In this document: piece by piece, positions 1-17,529 of the stretch
How positions within the stretch are numbered: position 1 is the first letter of the stretch
Layout: the number at the start of each line of letters is the position of its first letter
NCBI GenBank assembly: GCA_030272155.1
Contig: CP126207.1
Span: 620,001 to 684,000 of the forward strand
From: Tetradesmus obliquus
Lineage: Eukaryota > Chlorophyta > Chlorophyceae > Sphaeropleales > Scenedesmaceae
Direction of reading: 5' to 3'
Length of the DNA: 64,000 nt
Translations under genes and position numbers: made by a program
Notes under the pieces: generated by a model
The model's input: only the letters and a program-made list of their open reading frames with translations
Told to the model about the DNA's origin: nothing
Database searches by the model: none

Positions 1-6591
<6,591 letters not shown>

Positions 6592-7012
6592 GATGCACAG
6601 AATAACAATGACTGTTGGGAACTAACTTTGAAGTCAACAACATTGCACAGAGTGTTGTGAGGGCTTAAAGAGACAGCAGCAAACCAGGCGTGCGCAGAAG
6701 CACCCATCATTACGTGTGCTTCCCGGGTGCAACATATGCAACAGACTAGACAGGTGATTGCAGCGTCAACCCGATGGTCACACATGCAGGAACACACACT
6801 GCATGCATTGTCACTACTGCATTGTCACTGCTGCATTGTCACTACAACTACTGCAGGGTGTGCGGTGACCCTGTCTGGCGGGTGGCACATCCGTGTTGCA
6901 AACCTAGATGGCCGCATTGCTGTTGCTTATGGCAACCATTGAAAACTGTTGGAAATGCGCTGCTACTCAGTGCGTAGCTGCTAGAGTGGAATTGCGCCTG
7001 CTTGCTGCTGCT

Positions 7013-7043
<31 letters not shown>

Positions 7044-7083
7044 TGCTGCTGCTGCTGCTGTGGGGCACCACTCACCAGCCATC
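6592..7083. other. Divergent intergenic region, oxidase / 7.1-kb ORF
   Basis: No convincing gene. It holds short imperfect repeats (GCATTGTCACTACTGC-like words at 6805-6850) and a CTG run at 7010-7060. The oxidase reads leftward and the short ORF rightward, so both promoters probably lie here; I see no clear TATA box. Confidence 0.4.
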
Positions 7084-7263
7084 ATGGCCGCCAGCAGCAG
7101 CGCCGCCCAGCAAATTCGAAACATCGCTGCTGCTATTCGAAATCCGCGCGCTTTTCTGCCTCACGTGCCTGCAGGTGCAGCCGAGGGTGCGAAAGCAGTT
7201 TGCCGGGAAGCGTGGTGCGTGGATGATCACCGCATGGGCTTGCAGGATAGCTTTTTTCGATGA
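7084..7263 (+). CDS. Short hypothetical protein, 59 aa
   Basis: An intact ORF from ATG 7084 to TGA 7261-7263. The N-terminus (A-A-S-S-S-A-A-Q-Q-I-R-N-I-A-A-A-I-R-N) is basic, Ala/Ser-rich and amphipathic, as in small organelle-targeted proteins. The C-terminal half is unremarkable. A TGTAA word, the usual green-algal polyadenylation signal, follows at 7277. I do not recognise a family; it could be one exon of a longer gene, since a CCTGCAG acceptor-like site lies inside it. Confidence 0.35.
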   Translation: MAASSSAAQQIRNIAAAIRNPRAFLPHVPAGAAEGAKAVCREAWCVDDHRMGLQDSFFR

Positions 7264-8561
7264 TAAAGCACCTCAAATGTAAGTTTCAAGCTGTTTTTGG
7301 GCCACGTTGTGCAGTGTCACCCGACTCGGTTGCTGCTGCTGGGTCCCAGCCAGACCCCCACCCACGGGTGTGACTCACGCAGAAGCCACGAAAAAGTGAC
7401 AAATCAGGAATTTCTTTATTGTTTGACTTTGATACTGTTACTTCGTTTCATTTGAAACGTGCTGTGGCTTTTCACTTGAGCGCGAGCTGGGACTCCAAGC
7501 CTTGGAGTCAACGAAAAGCCCTTCGACGCAGCCGCAGCAGCTTAAACAAGCAACGATGATCCCTTTACCCAACTTATAAAGCTGTAACAGGGACGTATTG
7601 CTGTCGTCCGTGAGACGCAGCCGAGTGTGCTAGACAGTCGGACTGTTCGGTTGCTTGACCATCACGTGCAGGCAGCTGGCAGCTGTGACTGCTTGGGTGT
7701 GCCTCCTGGTGTGCTACCAGACACTCAGCCTTGCCACCGGCGGAATGACACTATAAAACAGACAACTCTTGTTTGGCTGTTCGGTTGTTTGACCATCACG
7801 TGCAGGCAGCTGGCAGCTGTGACACTGTCCTGAGGTGGGTGGTGTCTACTGGTGTGCGACCAGCAAGTTCAAACCTGCCACTGGCCAAAAGACAAGGCAA
7901 AGATCAACGAATATAACTTTGTAAACGGCTCAAAGTCAGTGGGGCAGGACCCCTGCTGCTTCTTCAGCAGAGGGGCTGCATGCATGCTGTAGCTGCAAAC
8001 ATGTTGTGTACAGCTGTGCATGCGTGCTGCGCCACACAGCGAGCGGCATGCTGCACACAACAAATAATGCACAATAAAAATCCTACCACACACAAGCTGG
8101 TTCTTGGATGCGCAACAGAACACGCACAACGTAGTCATGCACAGAAATGGTAAACAGACAGGGACAACAAACAGTGGGTTAGCATAGCAGTCAAGTAAGC
8201 CGGCTGCTAGCAGAGCCCTGTGCAGTCCCCGCACAGCAGAGAAGCAAGCACATGCTGGGGTTGCGCCGCAACTCGGCTGCTGCTGCTGCTGCTGCTGCAG
8301 CTGCAGTTGTTGCTCAGTAGGGAAGCAGAGAAGCAGGGAAGTAGGGAAGCCAGCACATGCTGGGGTTGCGCCACAACTCTGCTGCTGCTGCTGCTGCTGG
8401 GCTGTTTCATCAAGCCGACTGCTGTTGCTGGGCACCTCGCTGCTGCAATCTTGCGCACACGCCCATGGCCAATGGCCCTGCTGCTGCTGCTGCTGGAGCT
8501 GCTGCGTGTCTGTTGCAGCAAGTCCAACCACAGTCCATCACTGCTGCTGCTGCTGCTGCTG
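7264..8561. other. Gap between 7.1-kb ORF and TAF13 stop, with direct repeats
   Basis: No recognisable gene. A ~50-bp direct repeat (TTCGGTTG..TTGACCATCACGTGCAGGCA core) lies at 7638-7690 and 7774-7826. A second ~50-bp direct repeat (CACATGCTGGGGTTGCGCC core) at 8245-8295 and 8350-8397 is followed each time by a CTG run. The right part is probably the TAF13 3' UTR. Confidence 0.5.
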
Positions 8562-11500
8562 CTATTGCTGCACCTCTGCGTCCACGTCCATAGCGCGGCG
8601 CGCATCCTGGATCTCCTTCTGGCGCCGGATGAGCTCCTGCGGCAATTCAAACACAAAAGTAACAAATACGTGACAAAGAAAGTGACATCTCAGTGGCTGC
8701 ACACGATACAGCGCATGTGTGTGTGCCTGGATCTCCTTCTGGCGCCGGATGAGCTCCTGCCGTGCATAAAAAAAGACAACATAAATAGTGACAACAAATA
8801 CTGGGTGACAGGCTCACCAAGTTGTCAGCATGTAACAAACCACAACGGCAACAAACACTTTGATGGGTGAAGAAGAGGGGTTACACGGTGTGCACAGGCA
8901 ACTACGTTGCAACGAACACCCGAAAATCTGGAACGTCGCAGATGACTCAGCAAAACAGGCTGTCACTCAAGGAGACTCACCCCAGAAAGTCTCTCTGTGT
9001 GTGTAACTTGACATAAGGCCTTGCAGGCAAAGCCGTCAGTCACAGCACACGCAGTGTTGATGCTAAACAAAGGCAGGACTAGTGTAAACTTTGATGGGTG
9101 CCATGATCAGCGTAGCACAAACAGCACCAGTTATCCAAAAATTGGACAGATTTGCACACCTGTATGTGTGTCGCCTTGCCAGGGTCTCGCCGCACCACGA
9201 AAAGCAAGTCTTCTAGTCCAGCCCCCTTTCAAACTTTCCAAGTCTCTTTTGAACAATATTCAACACTAGCAGCGCACCTGTACGCACGCGACCTTGCGTG
9301 GGTCTCGCCGCATCGCAAACAGCAAGTCCTCTAGGTCCAGGTCATTTTTCTGCTTGGCACTGCTGGCGGCTGCAGGGCTGCGGGCTTTAGGGCAGCCCAC
9401 TGTCAAACCCTGAAACCCCTTTCACACCCTGAAACCTGACCCTAATTCTAAATGTTCAATAATATCAAACGCTATTAAACCTGTGCTGTATCAGCAGCGC
9501 ACCTGTATGCGCGCGACCTTGCGGGGGTCTCGCCGCACCGCAAACAGCAAGTCTTCTAGGTCCAGGTCTTTTTTCTGCTTGGCACTGCTGGCGGCTGCGG
9601 GGTTGGGCAGCGCGCGCAGCGCCGGGGGTCTCGCCGCACCGCAAAAGCAAGTCAAGGACCCTCTTGAACCCATCACGCTAAACACAACTGGACTGGAATC
9701 CTTGAACCATGATTCGGGTTGAATACGCACCTGTATGCGTGCCACCTTGCGGGGGTCCCGCCGCACTGCAAACAGCAAGTCTTCTAGGTCCAAGTCTTTT
9801 TTCTGCTTGGCGCTGCTGGCGGCTGCGGGGTTGGGCAGCGCGCGCAGGGCTGCTGCTGCCATGGCTGCGTGCACCGTCTCTGTCACATACTGCACTGCTA
9901 TGTCTTCTACTAGGTCGACGGTTTCCTGCAAGCGGCAACAACAGCAGCCAACCAAATTGGAGTTTCCTGCAAGGCGGTGCATCAGGAGCGGGCAGCCAGG
10001 CGTGTACTGTCTCTGTCACATACTGCACAGCTATGTCTTCTACTAGGTCGACGGTTTCCTGCAAGCGGTAAAGCGCGGACAATTTGTTTTCAAGCACGGC
10101 GTTTGAAAAGCACGGCGTTTGAACATGGCTGCGTGCACCGTCTCTGTTGCATACTGCACTGCTATGTCTTCTACTAGGTCGACGGTTACCTGCAAGCAGC
10201 GACAAGAGCAGCCACAGACAATGAGCTTCATGCAAGGGGGCGCAGCACCAGCAGCGCCGCTGCTGCCATGGCTGCGTGCACCGTCTCTGTCACGTACTGC
10301 ACTGCTATGTCTTGTACAAGGTCGACGGTTTCCTGCAAGCGGCAAAGCGCGGACAAATGGGTACTAAGTACGGCGTTTGAACATGGCTGCGTGCACTGTC
10401 TCTGTCACATACTGCACAGCTATGTCTTCCACTAGGTCCACAGATTTCTGCAAGCCACAGCATACCCAGGCAGCAGCAGCAGCAGCAGCAAGGCTCGTGG
10501 GAGCAAGAAGTGCACTGCGATGCCTTTCAGCTTCCTGCAAAGCACACAGCACAGATGTAGGCCTTCCAAAACGCAGTAATTCTAAAACTTTCTGACAATC
10601 CAACAACAATACCTTTGATAATGATGATAGTATTCAAAAGTCGCCTTGATGGGTTTGTCAGCGTCTCCAAAGCCGTACACGAGCCAGGGCAGGTCCTTGG
10701 AAGCAAATAGAAAAACACAAAAGACAGCAGAAGTGTGCATACGTATTATACGTAGTATACTACTGCAAATACAAACATTGACAGAATGCTCAGACCCACC
10801 TTTATTGGCTTGTCTGCATCCCCAAAGCCGTACATGAGCCAGGGCAGGTCTTTTGAGAAGACGCCGCTGTGGTCCTTGCCCAACCGCTCCTCCGGCTCCT
10901 CCTCAACTGCATGAATAGAACACATCAAATGACATTATGACATTCATCAACGTTAACAGCGTAATATGTTTATAAAGATGATTTGGGTGTTTGTCTTTCA
11001 AACCCATTTCAAAGCCATTGGGAAAGACGCCGCTGTGGTCCTTGCCCAGCCGCTCCTCAGGCTCCTCCTCAACTGCAACACAAGAGCACAGCAATCAAAC
11101 AGCATTGTTGATCAGGATTAAATGTTTGAGCAACTGTGAGGCACTTTTGCTTGGTCACTTGAGGACAAGTAAGGGCTTGGGTAAGGGCTTGGGTATGGTT
11201 TGGGTACTTGGCTTTAATGGTTTTCTTTCAAGCAAACGCCTCTGTGGTCCTTGCCCAGCCGCTCCTCCGGCGCTTCTTCCACTGCACAAACAAGAGACCA
11301 TTCAGGGTTTTTGAGGTGTTAAGGTTTTTGAACACTTCAGTGTGAATGCTATTGAAGAACAGGCCACTGTGGTCCTTGCCCAACCGCTCCTCAGGCTCCT
11401 CCTCAACTGCATGAACAGAACACATAACATTACATTACGACGTTTACTGAATAATATTTATCAAGTGATTTGGGTGTTTATCAAATCCATTGTATCTGAG

Positions 11501-12564
11501 AAGACGCCGCTGTGGTCCTTGCCCAGGCGCTCCTCCGCCTCCTCCTCAACTGCATGAACAAAACACATCATATGCCAGGATTGAGTTGCTTGTGTATGAT
11601 TTCAAGGTGGCTTGGGCTTTTCAGCTATAAAGTCCTTGGAAAGCACGCCGCTGTGGTCCTTGCCCAGTCGCTCCTCCGGCTCCTCCTCAACTGCAACACG
11701 CACAAGAACACAGCAATCAAACAGCATTGTTAACCAGGATCAAATGTTTGAGCAACTGTGGGGCACTTTTGTTTGGTCACTTGAGGACAAGTAAGGGCTT
11801 GGGTAAGGGCTTGGGTATGGTTAGGGTACTTGGCTTTAATGGTTTTCTTTCAAGCAAACGCCGCTGTGGTCCTTGCCCAGCCGCTCCTCCGGCGCTTCTT
11901 CCACTGCACAAACAAGAGACCATTCAGGGTTCTTGAGGTGTTAAGGTTTTTGAACACTTCAGTGTGAATGCTATTGAAGAACAGGCCACTGGGGTCCTTG
12001 CCCAGCCGCTCCTCCAGCTCTTCTTCCACTGCATGATCAAAACACATCAAACGGCATTACAACGTTTATTGCGTAAGATTTGCCAAGATGGTTTGGGTGT
12101 TTTTGCAAATCCATTGCAAATCCATTGGGGAACACGGCGCTGTGGTCTTTGCACAGCCGCGCTTCAGGCTCCCCCTCAACTGCAAGGTGAAACAGGCAAT
12201 GATTCAGGGCATGCGGTTGCGGTTCAAGGCACAAGAGCTGCAAGGGTTTTCAAAAGACGAGGCTATGGGTCTTGCTGAGCCGCTCCTCCGGCTCCTCCTC
12301 CACTGCAACACAGCAGGAGTGAGGCAATAATTCACACATGCGCAGGCTTACCTTTTGTCTCCTCGCCTGCAACCAGCTCAAGCCCTTCGTCCTCCTTATC
12401 CTGCTTGCTGCTGCGCGCCTTGCCGCCGCCACTCTTGCCGCCCCGCCGCCCACTTGGCGGCTTGCCGCCCACTGCTGCTGCTGCTGCTGCCTCTGGCCCT
12501 GATGTGGCTCCTTCGCTGTCTGCTTTCTTGCTGCGCTTGCGCGCAGGGCCGCCCTGGCTTTGCG
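8562..12564 (-). CDS. TAF13: TFIID subunit TAF13 (5' exon not resolved)
   Basis: Exons 12352-12564, 10800-10906, 9731-9925 and 8562-8636 (stop 8562-8564) join in phase. The first is a basic Ala/Gly/Lys-rich segment (G-P-A-R-K-R-S-K-K); the second contains W-L-M-Y-G-F-G-D; the third is the histone fold (V-D-L-V-E-D-I-A-V-Q-Y-V-T-E then D-L-L-F-A-V-R-R-D-P-R-K-V-A-R); the last ends in a charged helix. These match the TAF13 order M-x-Y-G-F-G-D, V-x-x-L-E-D-I, I-R-K-D-P-x-K. TAF13 pairs with TAF11 in TFIID in the nucleus. The exon at 12564 begins with two bases of a split codon, so a start exon lies further right (about 12.7-13.3 kb). Every listed boundary has tandem half-exon copies. Confidence 0.85.
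8722..8765 (-). repeat. 5'-edge copy of last TAF13 exon
   Basis: One near-identical copy of the exon head (Q-E-L-I-R-R-Q-K-E-I-Q) with a GGCAG acceptor, about 90 bp upstream of the true one at 8636. Confidence 0.88.
9145..9625 (-). repeat. 3'-edge copies of TAF13 histone-fold exon (3 copies)
   Basis: Copies near 9165-9240, 9278-9400 and 9498-9625 carry the D-L-L-F-x-V-R-R-D-P-R-K-V-A-R-I-Q tail and donor. The 9.5-kb copy is the longest. All lie downstream of the intact exon 9731-9925. Confidence 0.88.
9985..10470 (-). repeat. 5'-edge copies of TAF13 histone-fold exon (4 copies)
   Basis: Copies of the exon head (V-D-L-V-E-D-I-A-V-Q-Y-V/A-T-E-T-V-H-A) with TGCAG acceptors sit near 10000-10065, 10126-10195, 10268-10345 and 10383-10465, upstream of the intact exon. 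Confidence 0.9.
10640..10706 (-). repeat. 3'-edge copy of TAF13 exon 10800-10906
   Basis: One copy of the tail K-D-L-P-W-L-V-Y-G-F-G-D-A-D-K-P-I-K, downstream of the intact exon; the donor is replaced by a GCGAC sequence. Confidence 0.85.
11015..12310 (-). repeat. 5'-edge copies of TAF13 exon 10800-10906 (9 copies, higher-order)
   Basis: Nine copies of the exon head (E-E-E-P-E-E-R-L-G-K-D-H-S-G-V-F) behind TGCAG acceptors lie near 11023, 11234, 11365, 11500, 11645, 11862, 11988, 12135 and 12268. The block 11080-11420 recurs at 11700-12050, including unique intron text between copies, so a several-copy segment of about 620 bp was itself duplicated. Confidence 0.9.
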
Positions 12565-12639
12565 CTGCTTGCAGGAAAGCGGCAGAAATGCAGCAACAGC
12601 AGACGCAACATGTCCTGAGTGGATAAAGGATAGAGAGGG

Positions 12640-13130
12640 CGCATTTGAGTGCTTGCGCGCGGGCCCGCCCTGGCTCTGAGCTGCTTGCAGGACAGCGGCA
12701 GCAACACAGCGGCAGCAGACACAATGCTGATCAGAGCAAGAGAAATGGGATGCGTTTGCAGCGCTTGCGCGCAGGGGCCCCTGGCTCTGAGCTGCTTGCA
12801 GGAAAGCGGCAGCAACACAGCGGCAGCAGACACAATGCTGATCAGTGCAAGAGCATTGGGATGCGTTTGAAGCGCTTCGCGCAGGGGCCCCTGGCTCTGA
12901 GTTGCTTGCAGGACAGCGGCAAACACACAGCGACAGCAGTATTCAAATGCCACAATTTGCTTTCTAAAGAGGGGGTGCCACAAGAAACCTGGTGACTGGA
13001 AGAGGCCTGTGCGCACACCCTCGCTGGCACTGTGCTGCTGGCCAGTGTGCCTTGAAGTGTGCTGCAAGAGTGATGTTGCCTGCGTTCTGGCCTGGCTTTG
13101 AGCTGCTTGCAGGACAGGGGCAAGGGGGGC
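12640..13130 (-). repeat. 5'-edge copies of TAF13 exon 12352-12564 (4 copies)
   Basis: Copies of the TGCAAGCAG acceptor plus the exon head (Q-S-Q-G-x-P/A-R) occur near 12660-12700, 12765-12812, 12880-12925 and 13090-13125. The true TAF13 start exon must lie among or beyond them; several ATGs are possible and none is decisive. Confidence 0.8.
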
Positions 13131-13329
13131 GTAGGGCAACTGTTTTCGCCAATGGAGTTGCAGCGGATGCGAGACGTACTACAACAGCAATCTTCTGCTG
13201 CACTGAAGGCTAGAGTGCTTCTGCTGCTGTTCAGTATCTGCAGGTTCTGGCTGCGCGCTGGTGGTACGTTCCCGTGTGATTTGAAACATGCCACAAGCAG
13301 GAGGGTGTGCGCCGCTCAAGGTGTGCTGG

Positions 13330-14110
13330 TCAAAACGCGGCTGCTGCAAGGAGCACATGCACAGCTGGCAATGCTAAGCTAGCTTGTGCTTCTGTGCCTA
13401 CACTGCTGCTGTAGTAAAGCACGGAATTGTGATGCTGCATATGCCACAGCAGGGGCTGCTCTGCTGCTGCCTGCGTGGGGTGCTGCTGTTGCACCGCTGG
13501 CCCAGCAACAGCCAAGCGGGATCTATGCATAACCAGCATGCAGCCATAACATTTACATAACAACATACATGGTTGAATGTTTGCAAACAAACCGGGCACT
13601 TGCAGTTGCTGAGCGTTCCCCTAGACCCCCTGGCACTGCTGTGCTGTGCTCTGCTGCCCTGCTGTTGCTTTTGTTTGCCGGACTGCTGGCGCACCTTTGC
13701 GGCCTCGTTTCGCGGGAGGATCGGGCAGCTGCACTGGTGGTAGCTGGCCTTGAACCAGTGCGATGGGCCTGCTGGAGTCCATTGCGGGAAAAGGACGAGC
13801 TCAGGTCTGCTACGGGAATGTGTCTCCTTGGCACGTCCCGTTTGCAACAGCAACCAGTACCGTAAGCAGTATTACATCGCTTTGTGTCTTATCAAGCGTG
13901 CATGGCTTTGAATTTGATACAGTGTGAGCAAAAATGGGAGCAGAGCAGATGCAGCCTGGTAGGACTTGCTTTGGCGGTGCAGCTTCAGCAGCAGAAGGAA
14001 CAGGGAGCTGTTGAGAAGGGTCAACTGCGTAGCAAGCTCAAGCAGGTGCTTCAAGCACAGTCTGCTTTGATGGCTTGCTCATTCGACAACTGTCACTAGT
14101 TCCTGCGGGG
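13330..14110. other. Region with weak ORFs on both strands
   Basis: Plus-strand ORF 13569-13865 (98 aa) has one leucine-rich membrane-like segment, and 13884-14099 (71 aa) has a Gln/Lys-rich coil-like C-terminus. On the minus strand 13398-13853 encodes C-K-C-P-V-C-L-Q-T-F followed by a GTATGT donor-like site, loosely like the C-x-V-C-x-Q-T-F motif of At2g23090-type zinc-binding proteins. Neither reading has supporting neighbours, so I do not call a gene. Confidence 0.25.
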
Positions 14111-14385
14111 TTCATGGCTTGAGTCAAACCTTGAGTGGTTTTATGACAAGAATCTTTTAATCACTGTCACACCAAGTTGGTCACACTGCTTTATATCATA
14201 TAGTGATGATGCCAGCGCTGCGAGTGATGAAACCTTCTTCCTGCACGCCTGCAAGGACCCTGCAGCCAGATGCACACCAGCCCCCGGGGGCCCCTGAAAG
14301 TCCCCCCTAGAACCTGACTCTGGCAGTCCGATGTCTCTTGCGTGCTTCAGCACACGCATCGGTCAGTTACGTGCAAGCATAGGTG

Positions 14386-14393
14386 TATATAAA
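14386..14393 (+). promoter_or_regulatory. TATA-like element
   Basis: TATATAAA, followed by an AT-rich stretch. It could drive a rightward transcript through the 14.7-15.3 kb repeats, but no start codon or gene is assured. Confidence 0.25.
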
Positions 14394-14545
14394 CAATATA
14401 AAAGATGCACACTGTGACAGTCACAAGCTGATGAAGCATGCTTCACAAAGTGCTCTTGCCATGCCACAATGCCACCACAATCACGACCTCAACACTGCCT
14501 ACAGTACGTGCCTCAGTGCTGTGACCTAGCAAACCTTACGCTCAA

Positions 14546-14661
14546 AAGCCCGCAGTCCACAATACCTGCCATACCTGCATAGGCTAGCAAACCCTAAACC
14601 CTAAACCTTAAAGCCTAGCAAACCCTAAACCCTAAAGCCCGCAGTCCACAATACCTGCCAT
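14546..14661 (+). repeat. Interstitial telomere-like CCCTAAA block inside a direct repeat
   Basis: AAACCCTAAACCCTAAAC-type text at 14588-14636, the plant-type telomere unit, is bracketed by a 27-bp direct repeat beginning AAGCCCGCAGTCCACAATAC at about 14546 and 14634. Confidence 0.75.
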
Positions 14662-14709
14662 GCTACGTTGTGTTGTCCGACCGGCTAGGCTAGCCGCAGA
14701 GCCAGTGCC

Positions 14710-15295
14710 CATTATGCAGTGCACTACCATGGACACAATGCAGGATGACAGTTTGCACTGCAGGCATTGGCAAGTCTCTGACCAATGCACATTCACGCAA
14801 GGCATGCATGCACAATGCAGCACGCCGCAGAGTGCGCACAGCAGGGAGAGTTAATGCCATGCACTGCATTGGGTCTGTGCTAGTGACTAGTACAGACACA
14901 ATGTAGGATATTGTGTTGCACTGCAGGCCTTGGCAAATCTCTGACCAATGCACATTCACGCAAGGCATGCATGCACAATGCAGCACGCCGCAGAGTGCGC
15001 ACAGCAGGGAGACCAATGCCATGCACTAGCACAGACACAACGCAGGAAGACGGTTTGCACTGCAGGCATCGGCAAATTTGACGCTAGACCAACAGCCCTC
15101 AGTTCACATTTGCTGCCATGCTACGTTGTGTTGTTTAGCTGGGAGGCCAGACCTACCATGCACTAGCACAGACACAATGCAGGATGACAGTTTGCACTGC
15201 AGGCATTGGCAAATTCTGACCAATGCATCTTCAAGCAAGACACGCGTGCACAATGCAGCACGCCGCAGAGTGCGCACAACAGCACTCGCATACTT
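14710..15295. repeat. Tandem ~95-165 bp units of unknown origin
   Basis: A unit containing GACACAATGCAGGATGACAG, a CTGCAGGCATTGGCAA acceptor-like site and AATGCAGCACGCCGCAGAG recurs near 14728-14848, 14893-15010, 15025-15080 (short) and 15168-15290. Its build, acceptor-like site plus exon-like text, resembles the exon-edge arrays elsewhere, but no intact exon is recognisable nearby. Translations are Cys/His-rich on both strands. Confidence 0.7.
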
Positions 15296-16033
15296 TCACA
15301 CAGTGACAAGCAGTGCACACAGCTGTTCCTGCCAGCAACATCACGGGTGGCCAAGCATGAGGTGATCGCTCAGGGTCCCAAGTTTGGATTAAACCACAAT
15401 GCTCGCATCAGATGCCACACGGTGCCGCAAATGCTGCAAACACATATGCAACAACATACGCCAGTCTAGGAGTTCCTGGTTGCTGACAACAAGCCATAAC
15501 ATGGGGTTTGATCCGGCAGTACTGCCGGATTCTGCGGCTGCTGTTTGCATCAAGGCCATGCACCTCTGCAGACCAATGTCAATGCGCAGACGCACTGCCT
15601 GCAGGTGCCCCAAACAAGATCACACATAACTCCCAGCGTGCATACACAACACTGGTGTGTGCGCAGCAGCAGTGATGAGCATATCACACAATACTCCCAG
15701 CAAACATAGACCGCAAGCACCGCCTTGTGGCTACCCAACTGCCTCACTGAGGCATTGCATGATGCAATGCACTGATTCCCACTTTATGCACACAACAATG
15801 ATGCCGTTGCTACACTTGCCATGCATGCGGTGCTGCTTCAAGCAGACAAGCCTCCCTGCCAGCTGACATGCTGAGCTGACTGCTGCCGCTGTCGCAGGCG
15901 CTGCTGCTGCCACCGCCGCCGCCACTGCCGCTGTCACAGCCACTGCCGCTGCCACCGCCGCTGCCACTGCCACTGCCACTGCTGTTGCTGTTGCCGCTGC
16001 CACCGCCACAAAGCAGCAGCACAATCTAGTCAA
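15296..16033. other. Gene-poor stretch with CCG/CTG/CCACTG low complexity
   Basis: No gene seen. 15880-16020 is low-complexity CTGCCRCTGCCACCGCC-like DNA that reads Ala/Val or Gly/Ser in translation. Confidence 0.5.
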
Positions 16034-16116
16034 CACCAGCAGTGCAGCGAGACGGCCGCAGCGCAGCTGAGCCCCGGCTGCCGCTCTTCCATCCGCCGCT
16101 GGTCACAACACCAAAG
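16034..16116 (-). repeat. Stop-edge copy of the 16.6-kb gene
   Basis: Copy of the terminal exon tail (T-S-G-G-W-K-S-G-S-R-G-S-A-A-L-R then a stop), about 560 bp downstream of the original. Confidence 0.7.
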
Positions 16117-16380
16117 CCGCCACTTCAGCTTGTAGACGAATCTACAAAACAGCTGCGGTGAACAGTTGTGCATTCACCAGGCCTAAATCTGTCATTTTAC
16201 AGCTGCAACCGGCTGCAAAACAGCAGACTGACATGCTCCATGACGTGCTGCATGACATGAGATGATGCCGCTGCCTGCGCGGTCAGTAAGCAGCCTCAGC
16301 AGTCCACACCAGCAGCAGTCTGCTGTTTTGACAGCTGGTTGCAGCTGTCTTGTATGTTCATCTACAAGCTGAAGTGGCGG
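16117..16380. repeat. Foldback element with perfect 20-bp terminal inverted repeats
   Basis: CCGCCACTTCAGCTTGTAGA at 16117-16136 is exactly inverted at 16361-16380. A second, imperfect inverted pair lies inside (16199-16228 with 16318-16348). Part of the right half (GCCTCAGCAGTCCACACC) is repeated directly just outside at about 16400-16441. It could be a MITE-like insertion or a structured RNA; no coding potential. Confidence 0.75.
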
Positions 16381-16597
16381 CAATGGTGATGTCACCAGCC
16401 GCTGCCTGCGCTGTCAGTAAGCAGCCTCAGCAGTCCACACCACCGCCACCACTGCAGCTGCAGCCGCCACTGCTGCCCATTCCGCAGTTGCCTCAACAGC
16501 AAGAATCAGCAGTCCACGCCAGCAGCACTGCCACTGCCACTGCCACTGCCGCTGCCACTGCCACTGCCACTGCAGCTGCCACAAAGCAGTGGTAGGC

Positions 16598-16822
16598 TCA
16601 GCAGTCGACGCCAGCAGCACAGCGACCAGAGCGCAGCGCGGCCGAGCTCCTGCTGCCGCTCTTGGACCCGCCGCTCGTCTTTGTTCCCTTTGACTTGTTA
16701 CCGCCGTGGCCCGCATGCAGCAGCACCCTGCTGCCCGCTGCTGCCAAGTCAGCAGCAGCAGCAGCAGCAGCGGCGGCGGCGGCCTGAGGTGCTACTGCCA
16801 GCAGCTTGCGGGGTGCCGGCAG

Positions 16823-16855
<33 letters not shown>

Positions 16856-16956
16856 GTTGGGGAGCCTGCAGGATAGTAGGGGCAGCAGGGGCAGCGGTGA
16901 CGGCCTGAATGAGCACAGCGGATGGCGTGCGTGCTGGCGGGTTTGTTGTCAGCAGC

Positions 16957-17006
<50 letters not shown>

Positions 17007-17101
17007 TGCTGCTGCTGCAGCCAGACAGCCCTGCTGTCACCTGCCAGATGTGATGCGCTCACCTGGTGCCACTTGCTGCAGCGTCACAGGCTGCCGCAGC
17101 A

Positions 17102-17155
<54 letters not shown>

Positions 17156-17355
17156 CTGCTGCCGCTGTTGCTGTTTCCACCTGCCACGTCACCTCTCATG
17201 CGCTCACCTGGTGCCACTTGCTGCAGCGTCACAGGCTGCTTCAGCAATCTTGCTGCTGCTGCTGCTGCTGCCTGCCTCCCAGACAGCCCTGTCACCTGCC
17301 AGATGTGATGCGCTCACCTGGTGCCACTTGCGGCAGCTTGACAAGCCACTTGCGG

Positions 17356-17398
<43 letters not shown>

Positions 17399-17529
17399 GC
17401 TGCTGCTGCAGACAGACAGCCCTGTCACATCTCGTGCGCTCACCTGGTGTCCCTTGCTGCAGCGTCACAGGCCATCGAAGCTAGCAGCAGCAACAACACC
17501 GTGCAAGTAACTGAAGATCCACGCGCCAT
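16598..17529 (-). CDS. Small secreted or lumenal Ala/Ser-rich protein, exon structure tentative
   Basis: Exon 1 (17444-17529) starts with a clear signal peptide: M-A-R-G-S-S-V-T-C-T-V-L-L-L-L-L-A, then C-D-A-A-A-R-D-T, and a GTGAGC donor. The probable last exon ends at a TGA (16598-16600) after a basic Gly/Ser-rich tail (G-N-K-S-K-G-T-K-T-S-G-G). Between them 16790-16910 reads A-V-T-A-A-P-A-A-P-T-I-L-Q-A-P-Q. Middle exons are not resolved. Copies of the exon 1 3' edge and of the terminal stop-codon edge lie downstream, as in the surer genes, which supports the strand and both ends. Function unknown. Confidence 0.5.
16826..17165 (+). repeat. CTG tracts, sense CAG, in the signal-peptide gene
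   Basis: Runs at 16826-16855, 16965-17022 and 17104-17165, with another at 17356-17410 beside the exon 1 donor. The sense strand is CAG, so these sit donor-side or in exons, not before acceptors. Confidence 0.88.
17050..17350 (-). repeat. 3'-edge copies of exon 1 of the signal-peptide gene (3 copies)
   Basis: Copies of the tail encoding C-D-A-A-A-S-G-T with the GTGAGC donor near 17060-17100, 17205-17245 and 17310-17345, downstream of intact exon 1. Confidence 0.8.
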
